From Amycolatopsis anabasis (lineage in GTDB: Bacteria > Actinomycetota > Actinomycetes > Mycobacteriales > Pseudonocardiaceae), in NCBI RefSeq assembly GCF_009765355.1, contig NZ_VTHK01000007.1, positions 1-64,000 of the forward strand: a stretch of DNA of 64,000 nucleotides, given 5' to 3'. Positions 34,704-43,465 of the stretch are shown here, piece after piece. The translations under genes and the position numbers were made by a program. How positions within the stretch are numbered: the first letter of the stretch is position 1; each line of letters opens with the position of its first letter. The notes beneath the pieces are model-generated. The model was not told the origin of the DNA, did not search any database, and saw nothing but the letters and a program-made list of their open reading frames with translations.

Positions 34704-35558
34704 TCAGGTGTCGATGTGGGCTGCGAGCCGGTCGGCGGCGGTGCGGGGCTCGCGGCCGAGGAGCTCGGCCAGCAGGGGGTCGGCTTCGGCGAAATAGCCG
34801 GCGCGGGCGGCTTGGTACCAGGTGAGCATCAGTCGGGCCGTCTGCTCCGGGACGCCGATCGTGATCTGTTCGGCAACCCATTGTTCGTCGTCCAGGACGA
34901 TGCGTTTGATGGTGCGGCCGGTGAGACCGGAGGCGATCTCGGCGAAATCGTCGAACGTGACGGCGGTCGAAGCGGTGAGGGTGACGGGGCCGTCGAAGGA
35001 GCGGGCACCGGCGAGGATGACCGCGGTGGCCTCGGCTATGTCGGCACGGTCGGTGTACGGGACGGGGCCGTCTTCCGGCTGAGCGATCTCGCCGGTCCGC
35101 TGCCACGGGCCGAGCACCTGGTCGAGCGGGCCGTAGGCGCCGTTGCGCAGTGCGGTCCAGGCAACTCCGGAGTCGCCGAGGACCGCCTCGGTGGCGATGT
35201 GGATGTCCGACGGCCGGTACGGGTTGCCGGGGACGGCGCCCTGCTGGCTGGTGTAGAGGATCCGCCGGGTGCCGGCCGCGACGGCTGCGTCGATGGCGCC
35301 TCGGTGCAGGCTGACCAGGTCGGCGGCCGGGTCGTTGCCGGATACCAGAAGGACCTGCTCGGCACCGGCGAAGGAATCGCGCAGCGCGGCCGGATCCTCG
35401 TAGGAGCCCTGCCGCACGCGCACGCCGCGGTCGGCCAAGTGCCGCGCCTTGGCGGTATCGCGGACGCTGACGCCGATCTGGTCGGCGGGTATGCGCTTGA
35501 GGAGGTGCTCGACGGTGGCGCCGCCCAGCCCACCGGTAGCGCCGGTGACAACGATCAT
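34704..35558 (-). CDS. QorB-like NAD(P)-binding (NmrA-type) reductase
   Basis: This 284-residue SDR-like protein opens MIVVTGATGGLGGATVEHLL, followed by IGVSVRDTAKARHLADRGVR, as in quinone oxidoreductase 2 (QorB, also about 286 residues). The mid region has ILYTSQQGAVPGNPYRPSDI and VPYTDRADIAEATAVILAG, typical of NmrA-like proteins. I start it at 35558, after AGGAAGAG, because family members begin there; an ATG at 35597 would add 13 residues without a ribosome site. It is divergent from a TetR gene across a large inverted repeat. It may reduce quinones or sense NADP. Confidence 0.82.
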   Translation of the reverse strand: MIVVTGATGGLGGATVEHLLKRIPADQIGVSVRDTAKARHLADRGVRVRQGSYEDPAALRDSFAGAEQVLLVSGNDPAADLVSLHRGAIDAAVAAGTRRILYTSQQGAVPGNPYRPSDIHIATEAVLGDSGVAWTALRNGAYGPLDQVLGPWQRTGEIAQPEDGPVPYTDRADIAEATAVILAGARSFDGPVTLTASTAVTFDDFAEIASGLTGRTIKRIVLDDEQWVAEQITIGVPEQTARLMLTWYQAARAGYFAEADPLLAELLGREPRTAADRLAAHIDT

Positions 35559-35620
35559 CTTCTTGGTCTCTTCCTGTGCGCCCACGGTGTCCGTCATTGG
35601 AGGTGGGGTGGAATCATAAG

Positions 35621-35683
35621 TTGACTATGCTGGTCAGTTTCTCTCCTGTCGACGAGAGTAGGTAAGCTGACCAAGGGAGTCAA
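35621..35683. promoter_or_regulatory. Paired inverted half-sites between qorB-like and tetR genes
   Basis: TTGACTATGCTGGTCAG (35621-35637) and CTGACCAAGGGAGTCAA (35667-35683) are inverted copies that share TTGACT and TGGTCAG outer and inner blocks. A small CTCTC/GAGAG dyad lies between. The layout fits a two-site operator for the neighbouring TetR protein controlling both divergent promoters. Confidence 0.5.
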
Positions 35684-35712
35684 ATTACGACGCGGGGCGA
35701 CAGCGAGAGAGG

Positions 35713-36324
35713 GTGAGGGCCTTGGCCGGCGCGGTGCCCGCGGAATCCCGGCTGCGCGCTGACGCCAGGCGCAATTCCGAGCAGATCCGCTCTGCCGCGA
35801 TCGGCGCCTTCCAGGGGCGGGGCCTGACGGTCCCGCTGGAGGAGGTCGCCAAGGCAGCAGGGGTGAGCAAGGCCACGATCTTCAACCGGTTCGGCGGTCG
35901 GATCGGCCTCATCGAGGCCGTCATCGAAGAGGTCGTCGCGACGGAACTGTTCGCCGTCATCGACCACACGCGGACCATCGACGACATCGGCGAGCGGGTC
36001 GCCTACTACTTCACCGCGCTTCGCGACCTCCAGTACCGCCAGCCCGCCGTCAACGACGTCCTGCTGCAGACATATCCGCACTCGCGGCAGCTCATGGAGA
36101 TCTGCCGGGCCGGGAGCGAGGCCAACGACGAACTCATCGCGGCGGCGCGGGCCGCCGGTGCGCTGCGGCCCGAGTTCACGGCCGGCGACCTCCACGCACT
36201 CGTCGTCGACAACGCCCTCGCCCTCAAGCACGGCGAACGGCCACCCCGGGACGCCTACGACCGCCGCACCACTTACCTCCTGGACGGAATCCGCGGGCGC
36301 CCGTCCGCTTCCGACCGGGGATGA
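35713..36324 (+). CDS. TetR-family repressor
   Basis: This 203-residue protein has a TetR HTH (LTVPLEEVAKAAGVSKATIF, then NRFGGRIGLIEAVIEEVV) and a C-terminal ligand domain of the TetR_C_33-like sort. The GTG start is uncertain because GAGAGG lies almost against it. It is divergent from the QorB-like reductase, which it probably represses through the inverted half-sites at 35621-35683; quinones or electrophiles are plausible inducers. Confidence 0.82.
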   Translation: MRALAGAVPAESRLRADARRNSEQIRSAAIGAFQGRGLTVPLEEVAKAAGVSKATIFNRFGGRIGLIEAVIEEVVATELFAVIDHTRTIDDIGERVAYYFTALRDLQYRQPAVNDVLLQTYPHSRQLMEICRAGSEANDELIAAARAAGALRPEFTAGDLHALVVDNALALKHGERPPRDAYDRRTTYLLDGIRGRPSASDRG

Positions 36325-36366
36325 CAGCGCCCCCGGGTCGCGGATGGATGATCCACAGGAAACGCC

Positions 36367-37059
36367 CTAGTGGAGCGCGTTGATCATGTCGGTGGCCATG
36401 GGGCCACTGGAGGCCGGGTTCTGGCCGGTGAACAGGTTCCCATCACGCACGTTGTACGGCTCGAAGGCCGGGCCGCCTTCGTGCTTCGCGCCCCACTCGC
36501 GCAGGCGGCTGGCGAGCAACCACGGAGCCCCCTCGGCAGTGCCGAACAGGCGTTCCTCCTCGTCGGTGAACGCGGTCATCCGGCGATGCGCGAAGCGCCA
36601 GCGTCCCTCGGAGTCGATGGCGCTGAGCAGAGCCGCCGGTCCGTGGCAGACCGCGCCGATGATCATGCCCGCCTCATCGGCCCGGACAAGCAGGCGGCCC
36701 AGGTCGGCATCCTGGTGCAGGTCGACGACGGGCCCGTGTCCGCCCGGGAGCACGACCGCGGCGTAGTCACCGATGTCGACCCGGTCCAGCGACAGCGGTG
36801 GCCCGAACTCGCGCAGTGCGGTCGCGGCGTGATCCACGTAGCGTGCGCAGTCGGCTCCGGCGATGTCGGGGTCGGCGCTGTGCTGGTCCAGTGGCTGTTG
36901 CACTCCGCCCGGTGCGGCGAAGTCGACCGCGTAGCCAGCGTTGACGAACGTCTCGTGCGGGGCGGCGAGCTCCTCGGCCCAGTAGCCGGTCGGGTAGGGC
37001 AAACCGTCGGTGCGGACCCAGGTGTCGGCGGCGGACATGACGATCAGGATCTTGCTCAT
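36367..37059 (-). CDS. DJ-1/PfpI-family protein (Hsp31-like)
   Basis: This 230-residue protein has the class I glutamine-amidotransferase-like fold: ILIVMSAADTWVRTDGLPYP at the start with TGYWAEELAAPHETFVNAGY (the acidic residue of the triad), YAAVVLPGGHGPVVDLHQD, and the nucleophile elbow GAVCHGPAALLSA. This branch contains Hsp31/YhbO-like glyoxalase-III or deglycase enzymes. The ATG at 37059 follows GAGGAGA. It probably detoxifies reactive carbonyls; it is divergent from an XRE regulator. Confidence 0.87.
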   Translation of the reverse strand: MSKILIVMSAADTWVRTDGLPYPTGYWAEELAAPHETFVNAGYAVDFAAPGGVQQPLDQHSADPDIAGADCARYVDHAATALREFGPPLSLDRVDIGDYAAVVLPGGHGPVVDLHQDADLGRLLVRADEAGMIIGAVCHGPAALLSAIDSEGRWRFAHRRMTAFTDEEERLFGTAEGAPWLLASRLREWGAKHEGGPAFEPYNVRDGNLFTGQNPASSGPMATDMINALH

Positions 37060-37224
37060 GGCAGATCTCCTCGGGGATCGGGGCGCGGTTGTGTCTTGCT
37101 TTCGATCCTGGCTGTTGACAAGCCGGTGTGGTGGCTCATCTCGCGCCCTGTGCGGACGCGGACCGGCGGACCTAGGACGCAGCGGCCCACCCACGACCGA
37201 GGAACGATCGGCGACAATGACCGC

Positions 37225-38094
37225 ATGCCTCAAACCAACCGTGAACTCGCGGATTTCCTGCGGCGAGCCCGCAGCCTCGGCGACCCCTCACGGGCCGGAC
37301 TTCCGGCCGACGGCCGCGTGCGGCGCGTGCCCGGCCTGCGCCGCGAGGAAGTCGCACTGCTCGCCGGGATCTCGACCGACTACTACGCGCGCCTCGAACA
37401 AGGACGACGCATCGTGCCCGCCCCGGCCGTGGTGGAGGCCATCGGCCACGCCCTCAACCTCGACGCCGCGGGCCGCGAACATCTTCGGACCCTCATCGGT
37501 CACTCCGCCTCACCCGGCCGGCGGGGCACGCGGGGGGTCCAGCGGGTTCGCCCGGGCCTGCACCAGTTGCTCGACGCAATCGACGAGCCTGCTCTGATCC
37601 TCGGCCGCCGTACCGACGTACTGGCCAGCAACCGGATGGCCAAGGCGCTGTTCACCGACTTCGACCGGCTCCCCGCCGTGGAGCGCAACTACGCACGATG
37701 GATGTTCCTCGACGACAACGCGCGATCGCTGTTCGCCGACTGGGAGGTCCACGCCCGCACCACGGTCGAGACCCTGCGCCTGGACAGCGGCAACGACCCC
37801 GACGACCAGGCAACGACCGCGCTGGTGGCCGAGCTGCGCGAACGCAGTCACGAGTTCCGCCGGTGGTGGGACGAGCACCGGGTCCACCAGCGCACCCACG
37901 GGTCGAAGCACCTGCGCCACCCCCTCGTCGGCGAGCTCACCGTCGACTACGAAACCCTCGTCCTGCCCGGCGACCCCGACACCTCACTGTTCCTCTACAC
38001 CACAGAACCCGGCTCACCCTCACGGAACGCCCTGAACCTGCTCGCCAGCTGGGAGCTATCCGACACCTCCACTCCCCGTTCCCCACGGCCATGA
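37225..38094 (+). CDS. XRE-family regulator with MmyB-like ligand domain
   Basis: This 289-residue protein has an N-terminal HTH (VPGLRREEVALLAGISTDYY, then ARLEQGRRIVPAPAVVEAIG) and a C-terminal MmyB-like PAS/fatty-acid-binding domain (EPALILGRRTDVLASNRMAK, MFLDDNARSLFADWE, GEITVDYE-like GELTVDYETLVLPGDP). It is divergent from the DJ-1 gene, which it probably regulates, with the promoters in 37060-37224. Confidence 0.88.
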   Translation: MPQTNRELADFLRRARSLGDPSRAGLPADGRVRRVPGLRREEVALLAGISTDYYARLEQGRRIVPAPAVVEAIGHALNLDAAGREHLRTLIGHSASPGRRGTRGVQRVRPGLHQLLDAIDEPALILGRRTDVLASNRMAKALFTDFDRLPAVERNYARWMFLDDNARSLFADWEVHARTTVETLRLDSGNDPDDQATTALVAELRERSHEFRRWWDEHRVHQRTHGSKHLRHPLVGELTVDYETLVLPGDPDTSLFLYTTEPGSPSRNALNLLASWELSDTSTPRSPRP

Positions 38095-38284
38095 ACGCGC
38101 AGCCACCACCCACCGAGCTACACAAGCCGAAATCACCAATGCACCGTCTGTTCAGTCTCAGGACATCTGACACCGTCTCGACGCGCCATCGGAGGTCCGT
38201 GCCGTGGTCGCGGTCGCGCTACCGTACTGCGCGGGTCGGGGCGCAGACGATAAGTGGTGGCTCCGATCGCTAGCATCATCGGTG

Positions 38285-39658
38285 ATGGACGCTACGGATC
38301 TGGCCTGGTTCGACGCGACCGATCTGGCGCGCCTGATCGCCGCCGGTGAGGTCACCTCGGTCGAGGTCGTGCAGGCCCATCTGGACCGCATCGACGCGGT
38401 CGGCCATCGGGTCAACGCGTTCGTCACGGTGCTGGGTGAGCAGGCCCTGGCCGCCGCCGCTCGGCCGCGGACCGGACCGCTGGGTGGCGTGCCGTTCACG
38501 ATCAAGGACTCGTTCGACACCGAGGGCGTGCGGACCACCCGAGGATCGTCGTTGTTCGCCGAGCACGTGCCGGTGGCCGACGCCACCGCCGTGGCACGGC
38601 TGCGGGCCGCGGGCGGAATCCCGCTGGCGAAAACCAACCTGCCGGAGATGTCGTACTGGACCGAGACCGACAACCTGATCGTCGGCCGGTCGCTCAACCC
38701 CTACGACCCCGAACGCACCCCGGGTGGATCCAGCGGTGGCGAGTCCGCGGCCATCGCGGCGGGCCTGTCGCCGATCGGCCTGGGCAGTGATGTCGCGATC
38801 TCCGTACGCGGACCGGCCCACGACACCGGCATCGCCTCGATCAAACCCACACACGGGCGGGTGCCGTGCACCGGTCACTTCCCGGGTTCCCTGCGGCGAT
38901 GGTGGCACGTCGGCCCGATGGCGCGCAGCGTGCGTGACCTGCGCCTGGCGTTGTCCCTGCTGGAAGGGCCCGACGGGCTGGACCCCTATGCCGTCGCCCT
39001 GCCCGCCGCCCGGCCCGGCGGGACCGCCCGGATCGGCTGGACCACCGACGCGTTCGGCCCGATCGACCCAGAGGTGGCCGGCACGGTGGCCTCGGCAGCC
39101 ACCGCCCTGTCCGACCTCGGTCTCCAGGTCGAGCAGGTCGGCATCCCGTGGCTTGCCGAGCATGACTGCACGCGGATTTCGGGGACGCTGTTCACCGCCG
39201 AGGTGCTGCCGTACCTGCGCGGCATCACGGCCGGCCGGGAGGCCGAGTTGCATCCGGTGATCGCGCGCACGCTTCAGGCACCCGAGGTCACGATCGCCGA
39301 CTACCTCGCCGCCGAGGGCGAGGTGGAACAACTGAGGTCGGTGTTCGCGCAATGGTTCCAAACCTACGATGTGCTCGTCTGCCCGGTCGTGACGATTCCG
39401 GCGCCGCCGCATGCGCGATCCAGCTACGTGATCGACGGGGAGAAAGCACCGGCCCGCAACGTCATGCGGGCGACGGTGCCCTTCAACCTCACCGGCCTGC
39501 CCGCGGTTTCGCTGCCGTTCGGGACGACCGCCAGCGGCCTGCCCATCGGTGTCCAACTCGTCGGCAACTGGTGGGCCGACAGCGACCTGCTCGCACTAGC
39601 CGAACGACTCGAGTCGGTCAGCCCGGTCCGCGACCGTCGCCCCCCGCTCCAGCCGTAG
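38285..39658 (+). CDS. Amidase-signature-family hydrolase
   Basis: This 457-residue enzyme has the Ser-cisSer-Lys site: Lys in [16 protein letters not shown], the cis-Ser in [16 protein letters not shown] and the nucleophile in [17 protein letters not shown], where the usual GGSIR is AISVR. C-terminal [18 protein letters not shown] is also conserved. No ribosome site precedes ATG 38285 or the GTG just before it; a leaderless mRNA is possible and a longer frame to 38204 is open. The substrate amide is unknown. Confidence 0.85.
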   Translation: MDATDLAWFDATDLARLIAAGEVTSVEVVQAHLDRIDAVGHRVNAFVTVLGEQALAAAARPRTGPLGGVPFTIKDSFDTEGVRTTRGSSLFAEHVPVADATAVARLRAAGGIPLAKTNLPEMSYWTETDNLIVGRSLNPYDPERTPGGSSGGESAAIAAGLSPIGLGSDVAISVRGPAHDTGIASIKPTHGRVPCTGHFPGSLRRWWHVGPMARSVRDLRLALSLLEGPDGLDPYAVALPAARPGGTARIGWTTDAFGPIDPEVAGTVASAATALSDLGLQVEQVGIPWLAEHDCTRISGTLFTAEVLPYLRGITAGREAELHPVIARTLQAPEVTIADYLAAEGEVEQLRSVFAQWFQTYDVLVCPVVTIPAPPHARSSYVIDGEKAPARNVMRATVPFNLTGLPAVSLPFGTTASGLPIGVQLVGNWWADSDLLALAERLESVSPVRDRRPPLQP

Positions 39659-39934
39659 CCTGCCCGTCCCGTCTGGCTGGCCCGTAGTTAGCCCTGTTCT
39701 CCCAGCCAAGGGTCTTCACCAATGGGAACCGGAAGCGCTCCGGGCGCGGGTCTGGTGGTCGCGAAGAGCAGCCTCACGCAATTCCGCGCACAAACCTAAA
39801 TTCGAGGCGCGTGGTCGGCTCGCCGCTGCCAGAACCGACAGCGGCCGTCCCGGCGTCCGGAACTCCATGCTCGGCCTGGTCATCCGGTTATCCACACTGT
39901 TCAGCAAGTCCGGACGCAGGATGTCAGGCCGATT
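39659..39934. other. Intergenic, nothing recognised
   Basis: This stretch between the amidase and the FAD monooxygenase remnant holds no feature I can support. Confidence 0.35.
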
Positions 39935-40385
39935 CCGGTTCCGGGACGAAGGCGGGTAGTGCGTCGATGCTGTGGCGCACGGCCTCGGCACCCTAGGTGA
40001 ACATCTACCGCGCGGAGAGGTGGCGTGGATCGCGTCGCCGAGCAGCGTGACCGGACCTGGCACCCAGCGCTGGCGGGGCTCGACCACGCGGATGGACAGG
40101 AGGGTGCTGTTGTCCGGGTCGGACTGCTCGATGAGCGCCTGCAAGTCCGGGCGCCAGTTCCTCGGCCGCCTCCTTCGGCGGGGTGCGGAAACGCATCGCG
40201 CACGGACGGCGGAGCCGACCCCGTCCACCCCGACGAGCACGCCGGCGGTGGCCGGGTCGCCGTGGGCGAACCGGGCTTCGACCCTGCCGTCGGCCAGCAC
40301 GGCGTAGCCGGTCAGCGTGGCCCCGGTGCGCACAGGGAGTCCGGTCAGCAACAGGTGCCGGAGTCCGCATAAGCCTCCCGGCAGG
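39935..40385 (-). pseudogene. Frameshifted remnant of an FAD monooxygenase
   Basis: On the minus strand RHLLLTGLPVRTGATLTGYA, VLADGRVEARFA and VLVGVDGVGSAVRARC are followed in the same frame by VPGPVTLLGDAIHATSP, the GD motif of class A flavoprotein monooxygenases. The tail GAEAVRHSIDALPAFVPEPE continues in another frame and ends at a TGA near 39935. The N-terminal dinucleotide fold is missing. Truncation plus frameshift make it a pseudogene. A working monooxygenase lies 0.8 kb further on. Confidence 0.75.
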
Positions 40386-40497
40386 TCCGGAAGAGCTCGG
40401 GATGGTCGGGCAGGGGCCCGATCATCCAGGCCAGCAGGACGGTGGACGTGGTGCTGGAGTTGGTTGCCAACGCATCCCTCAAGCAAGCCTTGAAACC

Positions 40498-40527
40498 TTC
40501 CCGGTGGGAATATTTGCTCACCGGGAA
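40498..40527. promoter_or_regulatory. TetR operator candidate
   Basis: TTCCCGGTG (40498-40506) and CACCGGGAA (40519-40527) form a perfect 9-bp dyad with 12-base spacing, 21 bases upstream of the GTG of the TetR gene. Autoregulation and control of the following FAD hydroxylase are likely. Confidence 0.6.
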
Positions 40528-40547
40528 AGTTTTGCTAGGCTGCTGCT

Positions 40548-41180
40548 GTGGCGGACGAACAGACGTTGGGACTGCGGGAACGCAAGAAGCTCCATACCCG
40601 CAAGGCGTTGAGCGATGCGGCGCTGGAGCTGGTCTTCGAGCGTGGTCTGGACAACGTGCGCAGGGAGGACATCGCCGCGCGCGTGGGCGTGTCAGTCCGG
40701 ACGTTCAACAACTACTTCGCGAGCAAGTACGAGGCACTGGCCTACCGTCAGGTTGAGCGTATGCGGCGCAGCGTCGCGCTGTTGCGGGCGCGCCCGGTGG
40801 ACGAGCCGTTGTGGGCGGCGATCACGAAGGCGATCCTGGAGCCGCTGGAGGCTGACGGTGGCACGGACGCGACGCCGAGCCGGACTCAGCTGGCGGAAGT
40901 GCGCAAACTGCTGGCCTCACCGGAGATGCAGGCCGAGATGTCGAAAGGGGTGTTCGGCCCCGAGGGTGAGCTGGTCGCGGTGATCGCCGAGCGCACCGGC
41001 ACCGACCCGGAACGGGACTTGTATCCCCGGTTGGTGGCCACCGCGATCGGCGCCGCCTGGCAGGCTGCCTCCGATGTGTATTTGCGCGCCGACCCGCCGG
41101 TTCCCATTGTCTCGTTGTTGCGCCGCGCGTTGAGCGAGATCACTGCTGGATTGCCCGATCCGTCGGCCGGCAAACGCTGA
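40548..41180 (+). CDS. TetR-family regulator
   Basis: This 210-residue regulator has LGLRERKKLHTRKALSDAAL leading into the HTH (NVRREDIAARVGVSVRTFNN, then YFASKYEALAYRQVERM) and a C-terminal domain of the MftR-like type. It lies 34 bases upstream of an FAD hydroxylase gene on the same strand, so the two are probably one operon under the dyad at 40498-40527. The inducer is likely a phenolic or polyketide substrate of the hydroxylase. Confidence 0.87.
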   Translation: MADEQTLGLRERKKLHTRKALSDAALELVFERGLDNVRREDIAARVGVSVRTFNNYFASKYEALAYRQVERMRRSVALLRARPVDEPLWAAITKAILEPLEADGGTDATPSRTQLAEVRKLLASPEMQAEMSKGVFGPEGELVAVIAERTGTDPERDLYPRLVATAIGAAWQAASDVYLRADPPVPIVSLLRRALSEITAGLPDPSAGKR

Positions 41181-41214
41181 AGACCATATCGACAAACGAA
41201 GGGGTTGATGTGGC

Positions 41215-42756
41215 ATGCCCGAAAAACCTGCCGACGTGGTGATTTCCGGTGGCGGACCGAATGGACTCATGCTCGCCGGTGAGCTCGGCCTGGCCGGGAT
41301 GCGCCCGATCGTGCTCGAGAAACTGCCCCAGCCCAGCGACGAGCCGCGCGCGAACGGGATCGTGGGACAAGTCGTGCGCCTGCTCGACATTCGGGGGCTG
41401 TATCACGAATTCGGCGGTCCCCCGGGCCCTCCACGGCCTGCGCCGGCCTTCTATTTCGGCGGGATGCCGGTGTCGTTCGCAACATTGGACACCAATCCGG
41501 TCCATACCCTGTTGATTTCGCAGCCCAAGCTCGTGCGCCAGTTGGAGAAACGAGCACGCGGACTCAGTGTGGACATCAGATGGGGTCACGAACTGACCGG
41601 CCTGACCCAGCACGACGACCACGTCGTGGTCACCGTGGCCGGGCCCGAAGGGCCGTATGAGATCACCACGAACTTTCTGGTGGGCGCCGACGGCGGCAAG
41701 AGCCTGGTCCGCAAGGAAACCGGCATCGCGTTCCCCGGCACGACAACGACCCGGGCCGTCACGCGGATCGCCCACGTGAGCCTGCCCGAGAAGCTGCGAA
41801 CCGAGGACGGTGGCCTCGACGTGCCGGGCGCCGGGCGCCTCCAGTTCGGGTTCAACCGCGTGGAGCGCGGCGTGTTCACCTACGCCGAACTCGAGCCCGG
41901 ACGGCCGATGATCGCGACCACAGAATACGGCGGAGAGCCCGCGGATGAGGACATCCCCCTGACGCTCCAGGAATTGCGGGACAGCGTCCGGCGGGTGCTC
42001 GGTGCCGACCTCCCGATCGATCCACCGCGCGGCCCCGGCCCCCATGCGCTGCGACGCCTCGACGGCCAGAACACCAGGCAGGCCGAGCGCTACCGCGAGG
42101 GCACGGTGTTTCTCGTCGGCGACGCCGCACACGTCCACTCGGCCATGGGCGGTCCCGGGCTCAATCTCGGCCTGCAGGACGCGGCGAACCTCGGCTGGAA
42201 ACTCGCCGCGCACCTCAACGGCTGGGCACCACCGGGCTTGCTCGACACCTACCACACCGAACGCCATCCGGTCGGACAGCGCGTCATGATGCACACCCTC
42301 GCCCAAGGCGCGTTGATGGCACCCGGGGCCGAAGTGACCGCGCTCCGGCAACTGTTCGGCGAACTCGTCGGGTTACCCGACAACGTCGCACACATCGCGC
42401 ACCTGCTCGCCGGATCCGATGTCCGGTACGACACCGGCGACACCCACCCACTGTCCGGGCGCATGGTCCCCGACCTGACCATCCACACCAGCCACGGCCG
42501 GCAACGAACCGCTGAACTCCTGCACCAGGGACGGCCGGTGCTGCTCGACCTCACCGACAGCGCGAACCTGACGGAGATCACACACGGGTGGGCCGACAGA
42601 GTCGACACGGTGCCCGCAGCATGCTCCGACGCACCGGCCGACGCGCTGCTCATCCGCCCCGACGGCTACGTCACCTGGGCCACCAACAGCCTGCAGCACA
42701 CCGAACCAGCCCAGCTCGAACAAGCATTGACACGATGGTTCGGCCCCGCCCACTAG
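41215..42756 (+). CDS. FAD-dependent aromatic hydroxylase
   Basis: This 513-residue class A flavoprotein has VVISGGGPNGLMLAGELGLA (dinucleotide fold), FLVGADGGKSLVRKETGI (DG motif) and FLVGDAAHVHSAMGGPGLNL (GD motif), then a thioredoxin-like C-terminal domain, as in rifampicin- and tetracenomycin-type hydroxylases. It is downstream of a TetR gene and next to the flaviolin module, so it may hydroxylate a naphthoquinone, or inactivate an aromatic antibiotic. The substrate cannot be decided from sequence. Confidence 0.88.
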   Translation: MPEKPADVVISGGGPNGLMLAGELGLAGMRPIVLEKLPQPSDEPRANGIVGQVVRLLDIRGLYHEFGGPPGPPRPAPAFYFGGMPVSFATLDTNPVHTLLISQPKLVRQLEKRARGLSVDIRWGHELTGLTQHDDHVVVTVAGPEGPYEITTNFLVGADGGKSLVRKETGIAFPGTTTTRAVTRIAHVSLPEKLRTEDGGLDVPGAGRLQFGFNRVERGVFTYAELEPGRPMIATTEYGGEPADEDIPLTLQELRDSVRRVLGADLPIDPPRGPGPHALRRLDGQNTRQAERYREGTVFLVGDAAHVHSAMGGPGLNLGLQDAANLGWKLAAHLNGWAPPGLLDTYHTERHPVGQRVMMHTLAQGALMAPGAEVTALRQLFGELVGLPDNVAHIAHLLAGSDVRYDTGDTHPLSGRMVPDLTIHTSHGRQRTAELLHQGRPVLLDLTDSANLTEITHGWADRVDTVPAACSDAPADALLIRPDGYVTWATNSLQHTEPAQLEQALTRWFGPAH

Positions 42757-42940
42757 ATTCTGGGTCGCCCACGCCGGAAACGTTAAAACTCAAGCTGGTT
42801 CCCCAGGCTCGAACATCCCGAACCGGGTTGCCCTCTTTCGGGTGTTCTGCGCTCGAACAGGTGTCGTCTCGCCGTGAGGTGCTACCCCAGTAGGGCTGTA
42901 GTACTCCTGGCGGGAGCCGGGGAAAGGGGAAGGAGCGGCC

Positions 42941-43465
42941 GTGGCTGATGGACTGGTGGTGCCACCGCGGCAGGGGCGCAAGCTTCGGACGAGCGCGCAG
43001 GAGGTGACATTCAAGGTCACCGGACACGAGTCGCGGTTTGCCTCCAGTTTCGAGGTGGTGGTGCCGCCGGGGTTCGATGTTGGTGCGCACGTGCACAGTG
43101 AGAGCGAGGAGCTGTTCTACGTGCTCGACGGCGAGCTGGAGTTGCTGGCCTTCGAACCCGTCGAGCGGACTGCGGGCAATTGGCAGGAGTGGCGCAGCAG
43201 CACCGGCCAACGTACGTTCCGCGCGGGGCCGGGCAGCTTGGTGTTCGTGCCCCCGGGGTGTCCGCACGCCTTCGCCAACCGCAGCCACACGGAGGCCAGG
43301 ATGTTCTTCCAGAGCTCGCCGCCGTCGCGGCACGAGCGATACTTCGAGGAACTGGTGGACATCCTCTCCGGGCAGGGTGCCGCCGACACCGAGGCTGTTG
43401 AGGAGTTGCGCAGGCGCTACGACATCGAGCAGCTCACCCCACTGCGTTTCTCGCCTACCACGTGA
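42941..43465 (+). CDS. Cupin monooxygenase, MomA-like (flaviolin-forming) candidate
   Basis: This 174-residue cupin has metal ligands in VGAHVHSESEELFYVLDGEL (HxH and Glu) and the second motif PGSLVFVPPGCPHAFAN. Length and wording fit the quinone-forming cupin MomA, which oxidises tetrahydroxynaphthalene to flaviolin and is encoded next to rppA and a P450 in Streptomyces. GGGGAAGGAG precedes the GTG start. It is convergent with the P450 gene and overlaps its end by 11 bases. The MomA role is inferred from neighbours. Confidence 0.72.
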   Translation: MADGLVVPPRQGRKLRTSAQEVTFKVTGHESRFASSFEVVVPPGFDVGAHVHSESEELFYVLDGELELLAFEPVERTAGNWQEWRSSTGQRTFRAGPGSLVFVPPGCPHAFANRSHTEARMFFQSSPPSRHERYFEELVDILSGQGAADTEAVEELRRRYDIEQLTPLRFSPTT

